Shown here: positions 22,241 through 33,063 of the stretch, piece after piece
How positions within the stretch are numbered: position 1 is the first letter of the stretch
Layout: the number at the start of each line of letters is the position of its first letter
NCBI GenBank assembly: GCA_963978895.1
Contig: OZ022241.1
Span: 20,662,073-20,726,072, forward strand
DNA: 64,000 bases
Source of the DNA: Erpobdella octoculata
Lineage: Eukaryota; Annelida; Clitellata; Hirudinida; Erpobdellidae
Direction: 5' to 3'
Position numbers and translations under genes: made by a program
The notes under the pieces: model-generated
The model's input: the letters and a program-made list of their open reading frames with translations, nothing else
Told to the model about the DNA's origin: nothing
Databases searched by the model: none

Positions 22241-25199
22241 TCAAGAATATCTCCGCTTTCGTCGAACAGTGATGTTCTCGTTTGAAAGTAAATGGAGGAA
22301 GGAACTGGATGAGTACGAACAATTGTCATCAATCGGACATTCTTCTTCGACACAGGTGCGCGCGGTATCATCAGGACTAACAGGTTGATCCAAGTCATCA
22401 ACAACGGTCGTGAAGGAACAAGGACTTTCTGTGAGGATATTTTCTAAAGTATCTTTAGATGACGGATCCTGCGTGGTATCGAAATATTGCGAAAAAGAGC
22501 ATGCGTCCAAAACGTCAGGACTGTTTGTTTTATACATATCACACTTATGATTAAGTTGAAACTCATCAGGTAAATCAGTCTCAAGAAAATTATCAAGTGA
22601 TTGAACCAGATCAACAGAGCAGCAGGTACCGATGTCGTGCAATTCATTAACATTGGAAACACCAAGAGTCGCGTTAGAAAAGGTATTGAGAAGATGACCA
22701 TTTGAAAGATCAATAGGACCCATGCTATTTCCGTTAATCGAAGTGTCAACATTGTCAGAGGCAGTCAAAACATTGTTACTCTTTTCAAAATTCGGTCGTG
22801 AAGCAATGTCCTCAGTGAATCCAAATAATCTAAGAGTTGTAGAAAACTTTTCAAATTGTTTATTAATTGAAGGGCAGAGTTTCTGAATATAAAAAGCTTC
22901 TTTTATTTTAAGTCGAAGAGGATCGTATTCTTTAACAACAATATTCGAATTAGCAACAAGAACTTCACGTGTGAGTTTTCGATGATGTATTGTTTCAAAA
23001 TGCTGTCGAATACTGCCGGATTGCAGATGCATTGTTAACCTACGAGACAGTTTAGTTCTGGTATGACCAATATATTGTTCCACCTTACTGTGTGGCAACG
23101 GACATTTAAATTGGTATACCAAGTTGGTTTGCTGTAGGATATCATCTTTTTCCGGGTTCTATTGTTGGCAATTACAAGGTTAAAAAGTTTGAGGTTTTTA
23201 TAGTAAATATATAACTTCAACACGTTATTATTAGGATGTATAACTGAAACTTCTTTACTGATAATTCTACGTAAAACAGATTCGTCCAATTTATAATCGG
23301 AATGCATCTGATTTCTATAGAACAAGGTTATTAGTTTGATGTTGTCCTCTTTTACCTTCTGTGTAGAGGATTTTTTGGTAACCATCTTGGTAACAAAACT
23401 ATTGATGGCGTTGTCGACAACGGTATTAGAGAAGTTATTGTTGATAAGAACTTTTTTAATCCTTTCGACTTCGATGTTGAACTCCATCCAATTCTCAGAA
23501 AATCTGTATGCCCGTAATAAATAACTATTGATGACACTAGCCTTGTATCTGTCAGGACACTCGCTATCACCATTTAGACAGACACCATTATTGGTTGGTT
23601 TAATGTAGACTTTAGTTTTGAGTCCGCTCTCGGTGGAAGTAATAAGAGTATCTAAGAAATGTACTTGTTGTTTATTTTGATGATTCAAATCAACAGTAAA
23701 ATGTAGAACGGATTTTTCTTCAAAACTATCCCTCAACTTAAACAAATCAGACTCATTTTCCACAAGAAGAAAAATATCGTCGACATATCTAGCGTATAAT
23801 AATGGTTTGGGATTGAAATTTAACAGAACAGTTGTCTCTAAATTTCCCATATAAAAATTGGCGAATGTAGGTCCAAGTGGAGACCCCATGGCGACACCGT
23901 CGACTTGGAGGTATAAATTATTATTAGGATGTCGAAATGGTGATTCTGAAGTACAGATAGTCAAAATTTGTTTCAAAAGCTCTTCAGGAATTCTTGGAGG
24001 AGGCAACGTTGAATGATTATACACGTAACGGCAGATAATTGAAATTGTCTCTTGAACAGGTACATTAGTAAATAAACTTTCAACATCTAAAGATGCACAA
24101 ATTCCTTTATTCTTGCAACCGTGAACCAAGTCAACAAAATCCAGAGACGATTTTAGACTATATTGATTAGGACAAAATGGAAAAATTATCTTGTTGATAT
24201 ATTTAGCTAAATGATATGTAGGAGTAGGGCATTGAGAGATTATTGGACGTAAAGGATTACCAGCTTTGTGAGTTTTCACCATACCGTATAAGTAACCAGG
24301 TGCAAAATCTCCTATTAAAATAGACATTTTATCTTCGTCGAGACAATTATTTAATTTTCGAATTAAAACATTAACTCTTTGTTTAATTGCAAAAGTTGGA
24401 TCTTTTGTAATTTTCAGAAATGTATTTGTATCAGCAACTAGTTCATTTAGTTTCATCAGATATTCAGAGTTGTTCATAATAACATAGCTTTGAATTTTAT
24501 CAGCCTTGAGTATTACTATATTAGGATTAGATCGTAATGATTTAGCCGCGTGTCTCAGATGAGTTGGAATACTAGAATGAAATGGACGATACCTGTTAAT
24601 TTGTCCCTCGCGTAGCAACTCGATTCTTAAAGAATCATCAAACATAATCAGTCCAACTTCTCTCAATGAATGGAGTTTTTCAAAGAGAATTTCCAGCTCC
24701 GTTTTTTTGTTTGTTTGATCGTACTTTTTGCAGATATGAAAGTTAAATCCAAGATTTAAAAAATCACGTTCGACGGGAGAAGGAGTATATGAAGAGAGGT
24801 TTATAAAACAATCAGTAAAATCCTTCAGTAGAAACGAACCGGAGTATAATTTACTGAGTTTTTTGGTAATAATACTTCGTTTAACTCGCTCCAATTTGAT
24901 AAATTGTTCTTGTGTAAATTGAAGAAAAGATTGTGAAGCTTCTTGGTCACAACATACAGAAGAAACGTCATTCAATAACTTTTCATAACTCAAATTAAGT
25001 TCTCGGAATGTACATTCGGCAGAAGTACACTCCTCCGTTAATTGTATGCGCATGTTTCTAGCATTAAACGGAGTTAATTGTTTTGCCATTTTCGAGCGGT
25101 TTTTATTAATAATGTAAAATGGCATAAGATTTTCTTTAAGACAAGCTCGATTAAAAATAAGTCTCCATTTAGCCGCTATGAGTTTTATAGATACTTTCT

Positions 25200-25200
<1 letters not shown>
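22241..25200 (-). pseudogene. Penelope-like retroelement: RT plus GIY-YIG endonuclease, one frameshift
   Basis: The nearly complete PLE protein of the window. In order: N-terminal AAKWRLIFNRACLKEN peptide directly after (TA)n; a Met at 25089 (MAKQLTPF); the PLE N-terminal region with HSSIPTHLRHAAKSL; the RT core YGMVKTHKAGNPLRPIIS, motif A CASLDVESLFTNVP, DGVAMGSPLGP and the catalytic ARYVDDIFLL; then, after a one-base deletion near 23156, the GIY-YIG domain (YQFKC...QYIGHTRTKLSRRL, histidines near LTMHL and HFETIHH) and a ~190-residue acidic tail ending NITVRRKR. GIY-YIG at the C-terminus is the canonical Penelope/Neptune order, not the permuted Naiad type. Because of the frameshift it cannot make the joined protein. 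Confidence 0.9.

Positions 25201-25202
<2 letters not shown>

Positions 25203-25290
<88 letters not shown>
25203..25290. repeat. (TA)n microsatellite
   Basis: Pure TA run at the 5' edge of the large PLE copy. Confidence 0.97.
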
Positions 25291-25294
<4 letters not shown>

Positions 25295-25497
25295 GGAAAC
25301 ATAGCGTTGATATGTTTTTACGAGCCACATATATCAGAAACTTGGATGGCTTACAATCCACCACAAAATAACGCAAATATAATTGTCTCAACTTCAGACT
25401 CAAACCCCCGACTGTCGGATCGGCAACACCGCTTCGCCTCGTTTTTATGGCGGTGGAAGTAGCGCAGATGGTAAGGTACTTTTCTTGTTTCACTTTT

Positions 25498-25540
25498 GAC
25501 CCTGATGATGGCTGACATAGCTGAAACGGTCCGTCGGTCT
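25498..25540 (+). ncRNA. Hammerhead ribozyme core, HHR6
   Basis: gacc (stem I), CTGATGA, stem II GGCT-gacat-AGCT, GAAA, stem III CGG-t-CCG, TC cleavage site, then ggtc closing stem I. Stem I and III sequences differ from all other copies but pair correctly. Downstream, 25541-25690 encodes the PLE peptide AKWRVVFLRACLKDKL. Confidence 0.75.
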
Positions 25541-25690
25541 GACAATAAAAGTTTAACGAAAAAGATTTTGACTAATTGTAGTCTCGAACAGCTAGTTTTA
25601 TACCGAAAAAAACGAGAATTTGGCTCGAAAAGTTGTTTCTGCCAAATGGCGAGTTGTATTTCTTAGAGCATGTCTCAAAGATAAATTGAG
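25541..25690 (+). pseudogene. PLE N-terminal fragment
   Basis: Plus-strand AKWRVVFLRACLKDKLRVNGG, the fifth copy of the recurrent PLE N-terminal motif. It joins a Helitron-like repeat at about 25695 without an intervening TA tract. Confidence 0.55.
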
Positions 25691-25694
25691 AGTC

Positions 25695-26083
25695 AATGGG
25701 GGAACATTTCGTGAAAAAAATGAAATTGGTCACAAAATAAGCGGAATGGGAGCGGGATAGCGAGCGGTAGCGGGAACTGGAAAGTGAGTGGGAACGGGAA
25801 AGCCAGCAAGAACGGAAAAGCGACCGAGAGCGAAAGAGCGAGCGGGAAAGGTAAAACGACCGGAACGGGAAAGCAAGCGGGAGCGGAAAGCGACCGGGAG
25901 CCGGAAAGCGACCAGGAGCGGGAAAGCGACCAGGAGCGGGAAAGCGATTGGAAACGAGAAAGCACTTGGGAACGAGAAAGCGACCGGGAGCGGGAAAGCA
26001 AGTGGGAAGAAAACGGGAACGATAGAGAAGAAAGATAGAAAAACTTCTAAAATTCCCGGGCAACGCCGTGTACCCCGTTAGTA
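25695..26083 (+). mobile_element. Helitron-like non-autonomous repeat
   Basis: Contains the gtcacaaaataagcggaatggg start block, a 200-bp minisatellite of agcgggaaagcgaccggg units, then aacttctaaaattcc, the hairpin cccgggcaacgccg and gtaccccgTTAGT at the end. The minisatellite gives long but meaningless Arg/Glu/Gly/Lys frames on both strands. Confidence 0.55.
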
Positions 26084-26555
26084 TAAAATAAATAAAGACG
26101 AAGTTTCAGAAAATATTTGGATAATGTACCTATAAATCGTCACAGTGAAATCTCAAATAATTACAAAATTTCACCCATTGAAAACTTAAAAGTAGAAAAT
26201 AATTTTACATCATAAAAAATACATGTTTTTAAAAACAACATTTTCTTGCGCATTAAAAAGTATGAAATAATTTTCCTATGAGCCTGACCGAATTTCTGAA
26301 CAAATTTTTCACATTTTGGTAAAACACTTTATAACATTTTCTAATTCTTATAAAACGAAAAATGTTGGGCGCATAGACGAAAAACATCAGCCAGATAAAT
26401 GCCAAAAATATTACCAACCGCATTTGTAAAACATTTTTTAATTTAGAAATTAGTATAATCAATAATATAATTGATAAATTATAAATAATAATACATTTAT
26501 TGAAATGAACTTTTAATAATTCAAATAAGCACAAACATGCAACAATTTATTTCAG

Positions 26556-26630
26556 TTCCTGTCGAGTGAATCAGACGATGACTCATACGTAGTTATGGAA
26601 AGCAAAAATATCTTTTTTTATATCACAGCA
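26556..26630 (+). CDS. Possible exon of a YxxM adaptor-like gene
   Basis: A good acceptor (tttatttcag) is followed by an open 25-codon stretch FLSSESDDDSYVVMESKN and more, with a possible donor gtatat at 26631. YVVM is a YxxM motif of the kind bound by PI3-kinase SH2 domains. The phase does not match the next candidate exon, so the assignment is tentative. Confidence 0.25.
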
Positions 26631-27000
26631 GTATATGTCAATATTTTGTTTATTTTTAAGTTACCATTAAATTATGGAAAATGTTAAACAGTAGCACAGA
26701 CTGACTTAACCCAAATATTGTGCACTAAAAAGTTGCTTTTTTAGCTTTGGTGGGGTTTGGATAAAAGCCCTTATTAAAAAAAAAATCTTAATTTACTTTA
26801 AAAATTTTTAAATGCTTCTAAGTATTGAGCGCAAATGTCTAAAAGAAATAAATTACAATTACAATATTGCTTTGAATTTATTCGTAAATTGTGTCTGTGC
26901 AATCGACCTTCCCAAAAATCCAGTGTATAACTTCGGAGTAAAAAAAAATGTCTTATTATGCTATTTAGTTAACTATTATATTGCAAAATAGTTCAAACAG

Positions 27001-27090
27001 TTCCTTGACTTCTTTTTCCACCATTGGATAAAAAACCTGACATTATAACTACTCCTGCAACTCCTCCCGTTAATAAAAAAAGTGACTCAA
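27001..27090 (+). CDS. Possible exon of a proline-rich adaptor-like gene
   Basis: Acceptor aaacag at 27000 and a textbook donor gtgagt at 27091. The frame gives FPPLDKKPDIITTPATPPVN and KKSDS. It ends one base into a codon, which fits the phase of the next exon (27384). An in-frame TGA (27006-27008) lies at its start, so the copy is decayed, the exon starts elsewhere, or a codon is altered. Confidence 0.35.
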
Positions 27091-27383
27091 GTGAGTGGCT
27101 GGTTTGAAATTAATATATATTTTGTGTTAAATAATTTTCTATATTATTCATATTCATGACATTATTTTTCACAACAATCATTAACTGTCAGCACCTAAAC
27201 ATATCAGCAACAGAAAATTGTTTGTTGGTTTTTTAAATGTTATTTGAACAAAATCATATTAAAAACATTCTAAACGTTAGTAGAGATAAATTTGTTTTAA
27301 TTAAATTGTCAGTATTGCGTAGGTAGTTTTCAACTAATGATATTTTTTAAACCCGTATTTGGTTGCAATGAATATTTTGATAG

Positions 27384-27571
27384 ATGTCACTGGGTCCGCA
27401 CAAGATGACGACCCATTTCTTTACACCGGGGCCATAGACAAGAGCCAGGAAGAACTAATATCTATCATAGAGCAATTCAAAAAAAACGAAGTTGACATGG
27501 TTCAGGCACGTACGCTGTTTAACGTCTGGCAGTTGAGACACAGTAGCGACAATTCGAAAAAGCAAAAACAG
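27384..27571 (+). CDS. Exon of a PIK3AP1/BANK1/Dof-like gene
   Basis: Begins after ttttgatag and ends CAG|gtttga at a codon boundary. It encodes VTGSAQDDDPFLYTGAID then KSQEELISIIEQFKKNEVDM and VQARTLFNVWQ. The last part, an EEL..I..Q...E....A..LF..WQ helical pattern, recalls the segment after the DBB domain of B-cell adaptor (BCAP/BANK) proteins. This is resemblance by memory only. The composition and splice sites look like a real host exon. Confidence 0.45.
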
Positions 27572-28561
27572 GTTTGAAATACTTTCCACTGAAAAATTTC
27601 TAATTTTGTTAAAAAATCCGTTATTTGTCATTTTCCCAAGAAGAATCATACGTCTTCAAACGTTTGGCGATAACTGGACAACACATTGAATCACTCATTA
27701 GAAACTATAAGCTATCAAACGTAGTCATTCAAAAGAATAATAGTCCTTATTAATTTTGAACTTCATCAGCAGAATTCTAATTTGGTTGTGTTTGCCTTTC
27801 ATCTAGTAATTATCTAGTAATAAAAATAGTTTTACCAAATAATTAACAAGAGGGCTTGCGGATACAAATAACTTTTTTTCTGCTTTATATGCACTGGTCA
27901 GAGCTGCAAATGCAATATTTTGAAGCGGCAAAATAACGAATTAGGAATTGTTTTCTAAATGTAATTTTTAGTTACTGAACGTTTTTAGTTTTTAATAATA
28001 ATGTATTTTCTTCCAATGTAAAGCTAGGTTGAAAGTTTCAGCTTTCTAACTAGACAAAAAGCTGGTTAAATTTTACTTGCTAGATTTGCGTACAGAGAAA
28101 GACACAAACAGACAAACAGAGATTGCAAGTTGAATAAAAGGAGACACAATAAAAAAACAAACTTAAAAAAATCAAAATTAAAACTGTATTCTTCTATATG
28201 AAATGTTATAATTTATAATTTAACCAGTCCGAAAGTATTCTCGAAAATAATTTTAATGTAAGAAAAACGTAGTATAGTGCGTTCGGTTGATGATTTTTTA
28301 TATAGCAATATTTCACTGCCGGACACAACAAATCCTTTTGCACAGTAAAAGATAAGATTTATAAGTATCCAAAACAGTCGAGACACAAACGAAACAAGTA
28401 AAGATAAAAAAAAATTTAAATGCTTTTATTAGCCTCTTTATTTGAGTCAACGACCTAAAATATTTGAATATAAAACAACCATTACGCTCAATCTTGTTAC
28501 TTATTTTAGACCTCTGGCAACTTATACATAAAAAATTATTACAGTCGCTAGATGGCATGAA

Positions 28562-28700
28562 TTAATTTGATTTCATTACTTTTAATTGATTTAAGGCCTA
28601 ATTCATGTTGGAAACATTCAATTCATGTATTGTCATTCAGAATAAAGCTTTCCTGAAAGTTTTAAAGCTCTAGGTGATCGAAAAGTGGAGGAATTTTTGT
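28562..28700. repeat. Dispersed repeat, inverted copy at 38640-38770
   Basis: ttgatttaaggcctaattcatg...gaaagttttaaagctctaggtgatcg matches the reverse complement of 38640-38770 over about 130 bp. No coding content. Confidence 0.75.
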
Positions 28701-28839
28701 TTCTAAGATTTGATTACCACAGACAAACCAACAAACAAACAAACAAAGAAACGAGTGAAGTTAAATAAAAGGATTTAAAAATGATTTGTTTTTTTTTTAT
28801 TGCTCTTGAAAGATTTTGAGAATTTGATAATCTGTAAAT

Positions 28840-30066
28840 GCCGTTGTGTTACGTTACAGTCATGTGAGAAACCTGGCCAATTTCTGTACTGGCAAACTGC
28901 GATAGACTTGGAAAGCATGCTGTTGAGTTTTGTTCGCAGTATCCGTGAATCAAACGTTCCTGAATACATACAACTGCTGAAGCAGATTTGTCCATGGTTC
29001 TTTGCTCTAGATCTTAACAATTATTCTCGTTGGTTGCCAGTTTTTATTAAAACGCTAGATGAGCTTCCCATCAAACACCCACATGTGTAGGAAAACAGAT
29101 GCCGATTTTTCAGCCATGTCAGATGATCAACTGCATGAGCAAAATAATAAGTTGATTAAGAGTGACGGAGGAGCCATCAATGTGCTACACAATAAAACTG
29201 CTCTTTTCAAATGGATAGTGGCTGGTCCTGAAATCTAAAATGATTAGTGATTTTGAACGCGAAGTTCATAGTTGTGATTCTTCAGATACGCATTCAACTC
29301 TTCACCGTCGCCATCATGAAGACCGAAAGAGTTTTCAGTCGCGTTATGTTAACCACGTGTCAGAGGTAGTTAAGTCTATGCGTGAAATGAAAATCCATTT
29401 GCGGAGCAGTTGTTACAGACAACAGACAACAACAAAATAATAATGTCTGATTCAACGGAAAAAGCTGTCCGAAATGCCAAGGCCCTGGGGAGCAAGCAGT
29501 ATGAAGAATATGAAGTGGACCGTCTCATCACTCAGGAAAAGTCAATCCACGAGCCTCTGAAGAAGAACAAGTTAGAATTGTTTCAGAGTTAAAAAATGAC
29601 AGGTAGCAAGCACAGAAATAAAACTGCAGATCTAAAGCATGACTCCAACATCTTTTGCAAAATGTATGTAGCCAGTCAGAATCGTGATGGTGACGTTGAT
29701 GATTTTTTCTCACACGAAAATAATCGTTTCCCTCCAGCAATTTCAGAATTCGGAAGGAAACACAAAGCTACAAGCAAGTCTGATGTTCTAAGTTGCTTAT
29801 AACAGCATTGCAGTGACAAGAAACCAGACTTCACCCCAGACTGTCACGTTTCTGCTCTCATTATTGATGGAGCAGCGCTCGTGCACATGCTCCACCCCAG
29901 ATCGTCTAAGAAGTTCTCTGACTACTGTAAAAATATCATTGGACCATTTATTGAGAAAACTCTGAAATCCTTTCAGCGTCTTGACATAGTGTTCGATCGG
30001 TATGTCGCAAAAAGCCTGAAGTCTGAAACAAGGCAAGACTGCGGTTCAGGGCAACGAAAATCTTGA
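28840..30066 (+). pseudogene. Decayed copy of a dispersed uncharacterised invertebrate gene family
   Basis: Successive frame pieces: 28840-29090 (FLYWQTAIDLESMLLSFVRS...PWFFALDLNNYSRWLPVF), 29090-29440 (DDQLHEQNNKLIKSDGGAIN...FKWIVAGPEI), 29443-29592 (KALGSKQYEEYEVDRLI) and 29596-30066 (IFCKMYVASQNRDGDVDDFF...LIIDGAALVHMLHPRSSKKF). I recognise the HEQNN..GGAI..L and DGAALVHML blocks as a multi-copy family of unknown function in many invertebrate genomes, but I cannot name a domain. Several stops and frameshifts make it non-functional. The 5' and 3' ends of the family protein are missing. Confidence 0.65.
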
Positions 30067-30203
30067 GTTGACGCAACGTGTGTGCTGTCATGTAGTATGT
30101 GTAAATGTGTGGCATTTCATTCTTAACCTATTAGTTTAGTCGTATTCTTTGACATTTCAGTTACGTTAAATTAAGTGTTAGGTGTTTGTGTGCGTGTGTG
30201 ATT

Positions 30204-30205
<2 letters not shown>

Positions 30206-30279
<74 letters not shown>

Positions 30280-30375
30280 GAGAGAAAGAGAGAAAGAGAA
30301 AAAGAGAGAGAAAGAGAGAGAGAGAGAAAGAGAGAGAGAGTTAGAAAAAGAGTTAGAAAAAGAGAGAGAGAGAAG
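30206..30375. repeat. (GA)n microsatellite, impure
   Basis: gagaga with aaaga interruptions. Spurious Arg-Glu and Ser-Leu frames arise here. Confidence 0.95.
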
Positions 30376-31077
30376 AAAAACATACGATATAACGACAGAG
30401 AAAAAGCAAGATAGCTGAGGAGAGACAGAGTATTTTGTTTGTTTATGTTTGTGTGTTGTATGTGTGATAGTGTTTGTGTGTGTTTGTGGTAGAGAAAAAA
30501 TATAGAAAATAAAATAATACAACCTTATTTTCGCCTTTTTGACGTTCGCCTTTTTTATTGTGCGCCCTTTTCAGTTTTGTTTTTTTCATTTTTGCCCTTA
30601 TTAACGTGCGCCTTTTTACAAACTTTTATTTAGGTTACAATCTCTGTTTGTGTGTGTGTGGCTTTCTCTGTACGCGAATCTTGCAAGTAAAATTTAACCA
30701 GCTTTTTGACTAGCTAGGAAGATGAAACTTTTAGCATAGCTTTATATTAAATGACAATACATGATTTTAAAAAACCTAATTTAAACATCGTATTTCTAAT
30801 TCGAGTGTTTTTGAAATCAAAGTTTGTGTTGAAAAACTCGTGTTTACTTTACTTGTTTAGCATTCACCCTTTAGTTTTCGCCCTTTTGTTGTCGCCCTTA
30901 TGTTTTTGTTCTTTTGATAGGATACACCTACACCTCAATTATTTATGCAGAAACAGCAACACGTATTGTCATGTGTTGAAATCTTCAATGCAAGATATAA
31001 GTCAAATTTTGCTAAACTAATATCACTACTAATCATGTTTATTTATTTAATCTCAGTTAATATTTTTGTTAATAAAG

Positions 31078-31224
31078 TCAGAAAATTCCAAAACAAAGGG
31101 ATCCAGTTTTAGAAAACTTTTCAATAACTTGTGTTCAAAGCCATCACAAAATAATATCGTTGCTGGTACGTCCAATCCTTTGAAACAGCAAAGCACAAAA
31201 AACTCTGTACTGATAGATTCTCAG
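31078..31224 (+). CDS. Exon of the PIK3AP1/BANK1/Dof-like gene
   Basis: Acceptor ttaataaag, donor CAG|gtacta, 49 codons in phase 0 on both sides, compatible with the exon ending at 27571. Encodes SENSKTKGSSFRKLFNNLCS and further polar residues to VLIDSQ. Basic and Ser/Asn-rich, no domain recognised. Confidence 0.45.
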
Positions 31225-31326
31225 GTACTACAAATATCAGCCATATATAAATATCTCTTCTTTTTTATATTTTTTACACAATATTTTAAATTTTATGTTT
31301 GTATTTTAAATTTTAATATCTATTAG

Positions 31327-31785
31327 CTGCCAAATAAACTATATGAATGAACCCGCTTTGATAAGGCTTGTCCAATTGTTCCACCACGACCAAATCTGGA
31401 TGACGGCAGAGGAAGAAAGTCAGCACTTCAACCTCCTCGTCCACGCCACAAGGAAATTCCATCACCTATAGATAAAGAAACGAGAGGAGAAGCTTCAGAT
31501 GATGAGAGCTTAGAAACACCTGTCCTACCGCCCCCAAGAAAAACTACACTAAAAGGTGCTAAACAAAATTCTGTTCCCAACCAGTTAAACCCGCCAATAC
31601 CAATCAACTTACCAAGAAAATGCTCGCTTCCAGAAAACGTTGCTCGAAGAAATCTTGGTCATTTTACTTCGAGATTGGATTCAACCACGGAAAAGAACGA
31701 GTCCACCGGCGACATTAGTATTGGATCAGATAGCAGTGATGGATATATCACTATGAGCGCAAAATCAAAAAACCAAAAAATCTGA
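31327..31785 (+). CDS. Last exon of the adaptor-like gene, proline-rich with YITM
   Basis: Acceptor atctattag at 31326 or gctttgataag at 31365. The frame, phase 0 with the previous exon, gives IVPPRPNLDDGRGRKSALQP, PPRPRHKEIPSP, LPPPRKTT and finally SDSSDGYITMSAK with a TGA stop at 31783. PPRP-type motifs suit SH3 ligands, and YITM is a second YxxM motif. With the first acceptor there is an in-frame TGA at 31348-31350; the second acceptor avoids it. Together the exons look like a PI3K-binding adaptor C-terminus. Confidence 0.5.
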
Positions 31786-31789
31786 AATT

Positions 31790-33063
31790 CAGTCAACTGT
31801 TGTTTTGGAAGTTTTTTTTCTTTAAATTTCATCTTTATTAAATATATTTGCGTTTTTACTAATTTTGAGATTAAACGCTTTTATAACAATGTACAAGCAT
31901 TTTTGTAGGATTTTCTTTGAAAATTCTTGGAAGTACTTTAAACTTTCTCGTTTGTATGCTCTTCATCACTTTCTAATAATCAAAACTATTTTAAAGCATC
32001 AATTCCTAAGCCATCGTTGTGTTGAATACGTGCTAAAACGAAGTAGACTTCTAATATTTTAATACATTTATGACAGTACAAGTCAAGGTTACTATGATAT
32101 GAAAAAACTGTTAAAAACATTACGCTTATATTTGAAATGATAAAATAATTCTAACTAAAAAAGGGTGCGTGCTTCTGAAAAATTTTCTTAATGGTTGAGC
32201 AGAAAATTGACTTCACGAGAAGCACCACACAGTTTTTTACAGCTAAAATTATTTTATCATTTTTAGTGCAGTTTAATTTTAGTTTTTTTTTTAACTTAGT
32301 TTTACATATTTGCTTTCTACTTTTTGTCTTAAGATTTAAAAAAAAGAATATTCAGGGGCTGATACAGAATTCTGAGAACAGGGAACACCATGCATTTTTC
32401 ACAAAAAGGTATGCGTTGTAAATCTTCACTTTACAAAAAATTTTCAAAGGCGTGGCTAGGAACTAGTCTCCGATCAACTAGTGGTTGACCAATTAGTCGC
32501 TGACAAACTAGACGCCGTTAACTAGGCGTCGTATAACTAATCGCTAGCCCAACTTATGGTTTCAGAAATTTTGCTTTCCAGATTGTCGCCATGCCAATTG
32601 GCACATGTAAAAAGATAAATTCGCACGCACACACGTACAGAGAAAAACATTTTATGAGCTAATTGATGCTTTGGGTATTTTTTTTAGATGTTTATAAAAC
32701 CAAAAAATGGAGTTGCACAATATTCACATTAGAGACCGACCGAAATTCGTTTTTGATGCCGAAACTGCATATTTTTCAGTAGTCGATCCATTCTTGTTTC
32801 GGTTTTGTTTAATTTAGTACAGATTCATTTTTGGCCTACAAGCAGGCCCGTAGCTAGCGGGGGAACTGGAGGGGCTGCAGCCCCCCCCCCCACTAAAACT
32901 TTAAGCCCCCCCACTAGAATTTTTGGAAGGTTTTTTGACCTTATTTACATCTAAGCCAGCCAAGTGATGATAAAGTTACGATCCGCAATTTAAATTTAAA
33001 TATAAATGTATTAAATAAAAATAAATAAAAATAAATAAAAAGATAAATTTAAAGTACAGAGTA
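31790..33063. other. Intergenic, short repeats only
   Basis: No gene recognised. Contains a degenerate 14-15-bp tandem repeat at 32461-32548 and, at 32845-32930, a fragment with cccgtagctagcggggg and C-rich runs seen in similar form near 36000. Confidence 0.5.

Larger units (their letters stand above)
28010..30765 (+). mobile_element. Inverted-repeat-flanked element inside the putative intron
   Basis: 28010-28145 and 30624-30765 are ~130-bp inverted copies (ctgtttgt..tctttctctgtacgc.aatct.gcaagtaaaatttaacc). A further copy at 35040-35160 shows the repeat is dispersed. Between them lie a decayed gene (28840-30066) and a (GA)n run. This could be one DNA element with long inverted ends or two solo repeats by chance in opposite orientation. 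Confidence 0.5.

Noticed and set aside
25385..25480. tRNA-like gene (gggtttgagtc and tagcgcagatgg motifs)
   Set aside because: The A-box-like and B-box-like words are on opposite strands and no cloverleaf can be drawn.
25693..26081. Arg/Ser/Gly-rich ORFs on both strands of the agcggg minisatellite
   Set aside because: Low-complexity translation of a repeat that recurs in other Helitron-like copies in different frames.
26253..26534. Hydrophobic minus-strand ORF MCLFELLKVHFNKC
   Set aside because: AT-rich chance frame with no homology and no supporting context.
30171..30522. Ser-Leu-rich ORFs near 30.2-30.5 kb
   Set aside because: Translation of a (GA)n microsatellite.
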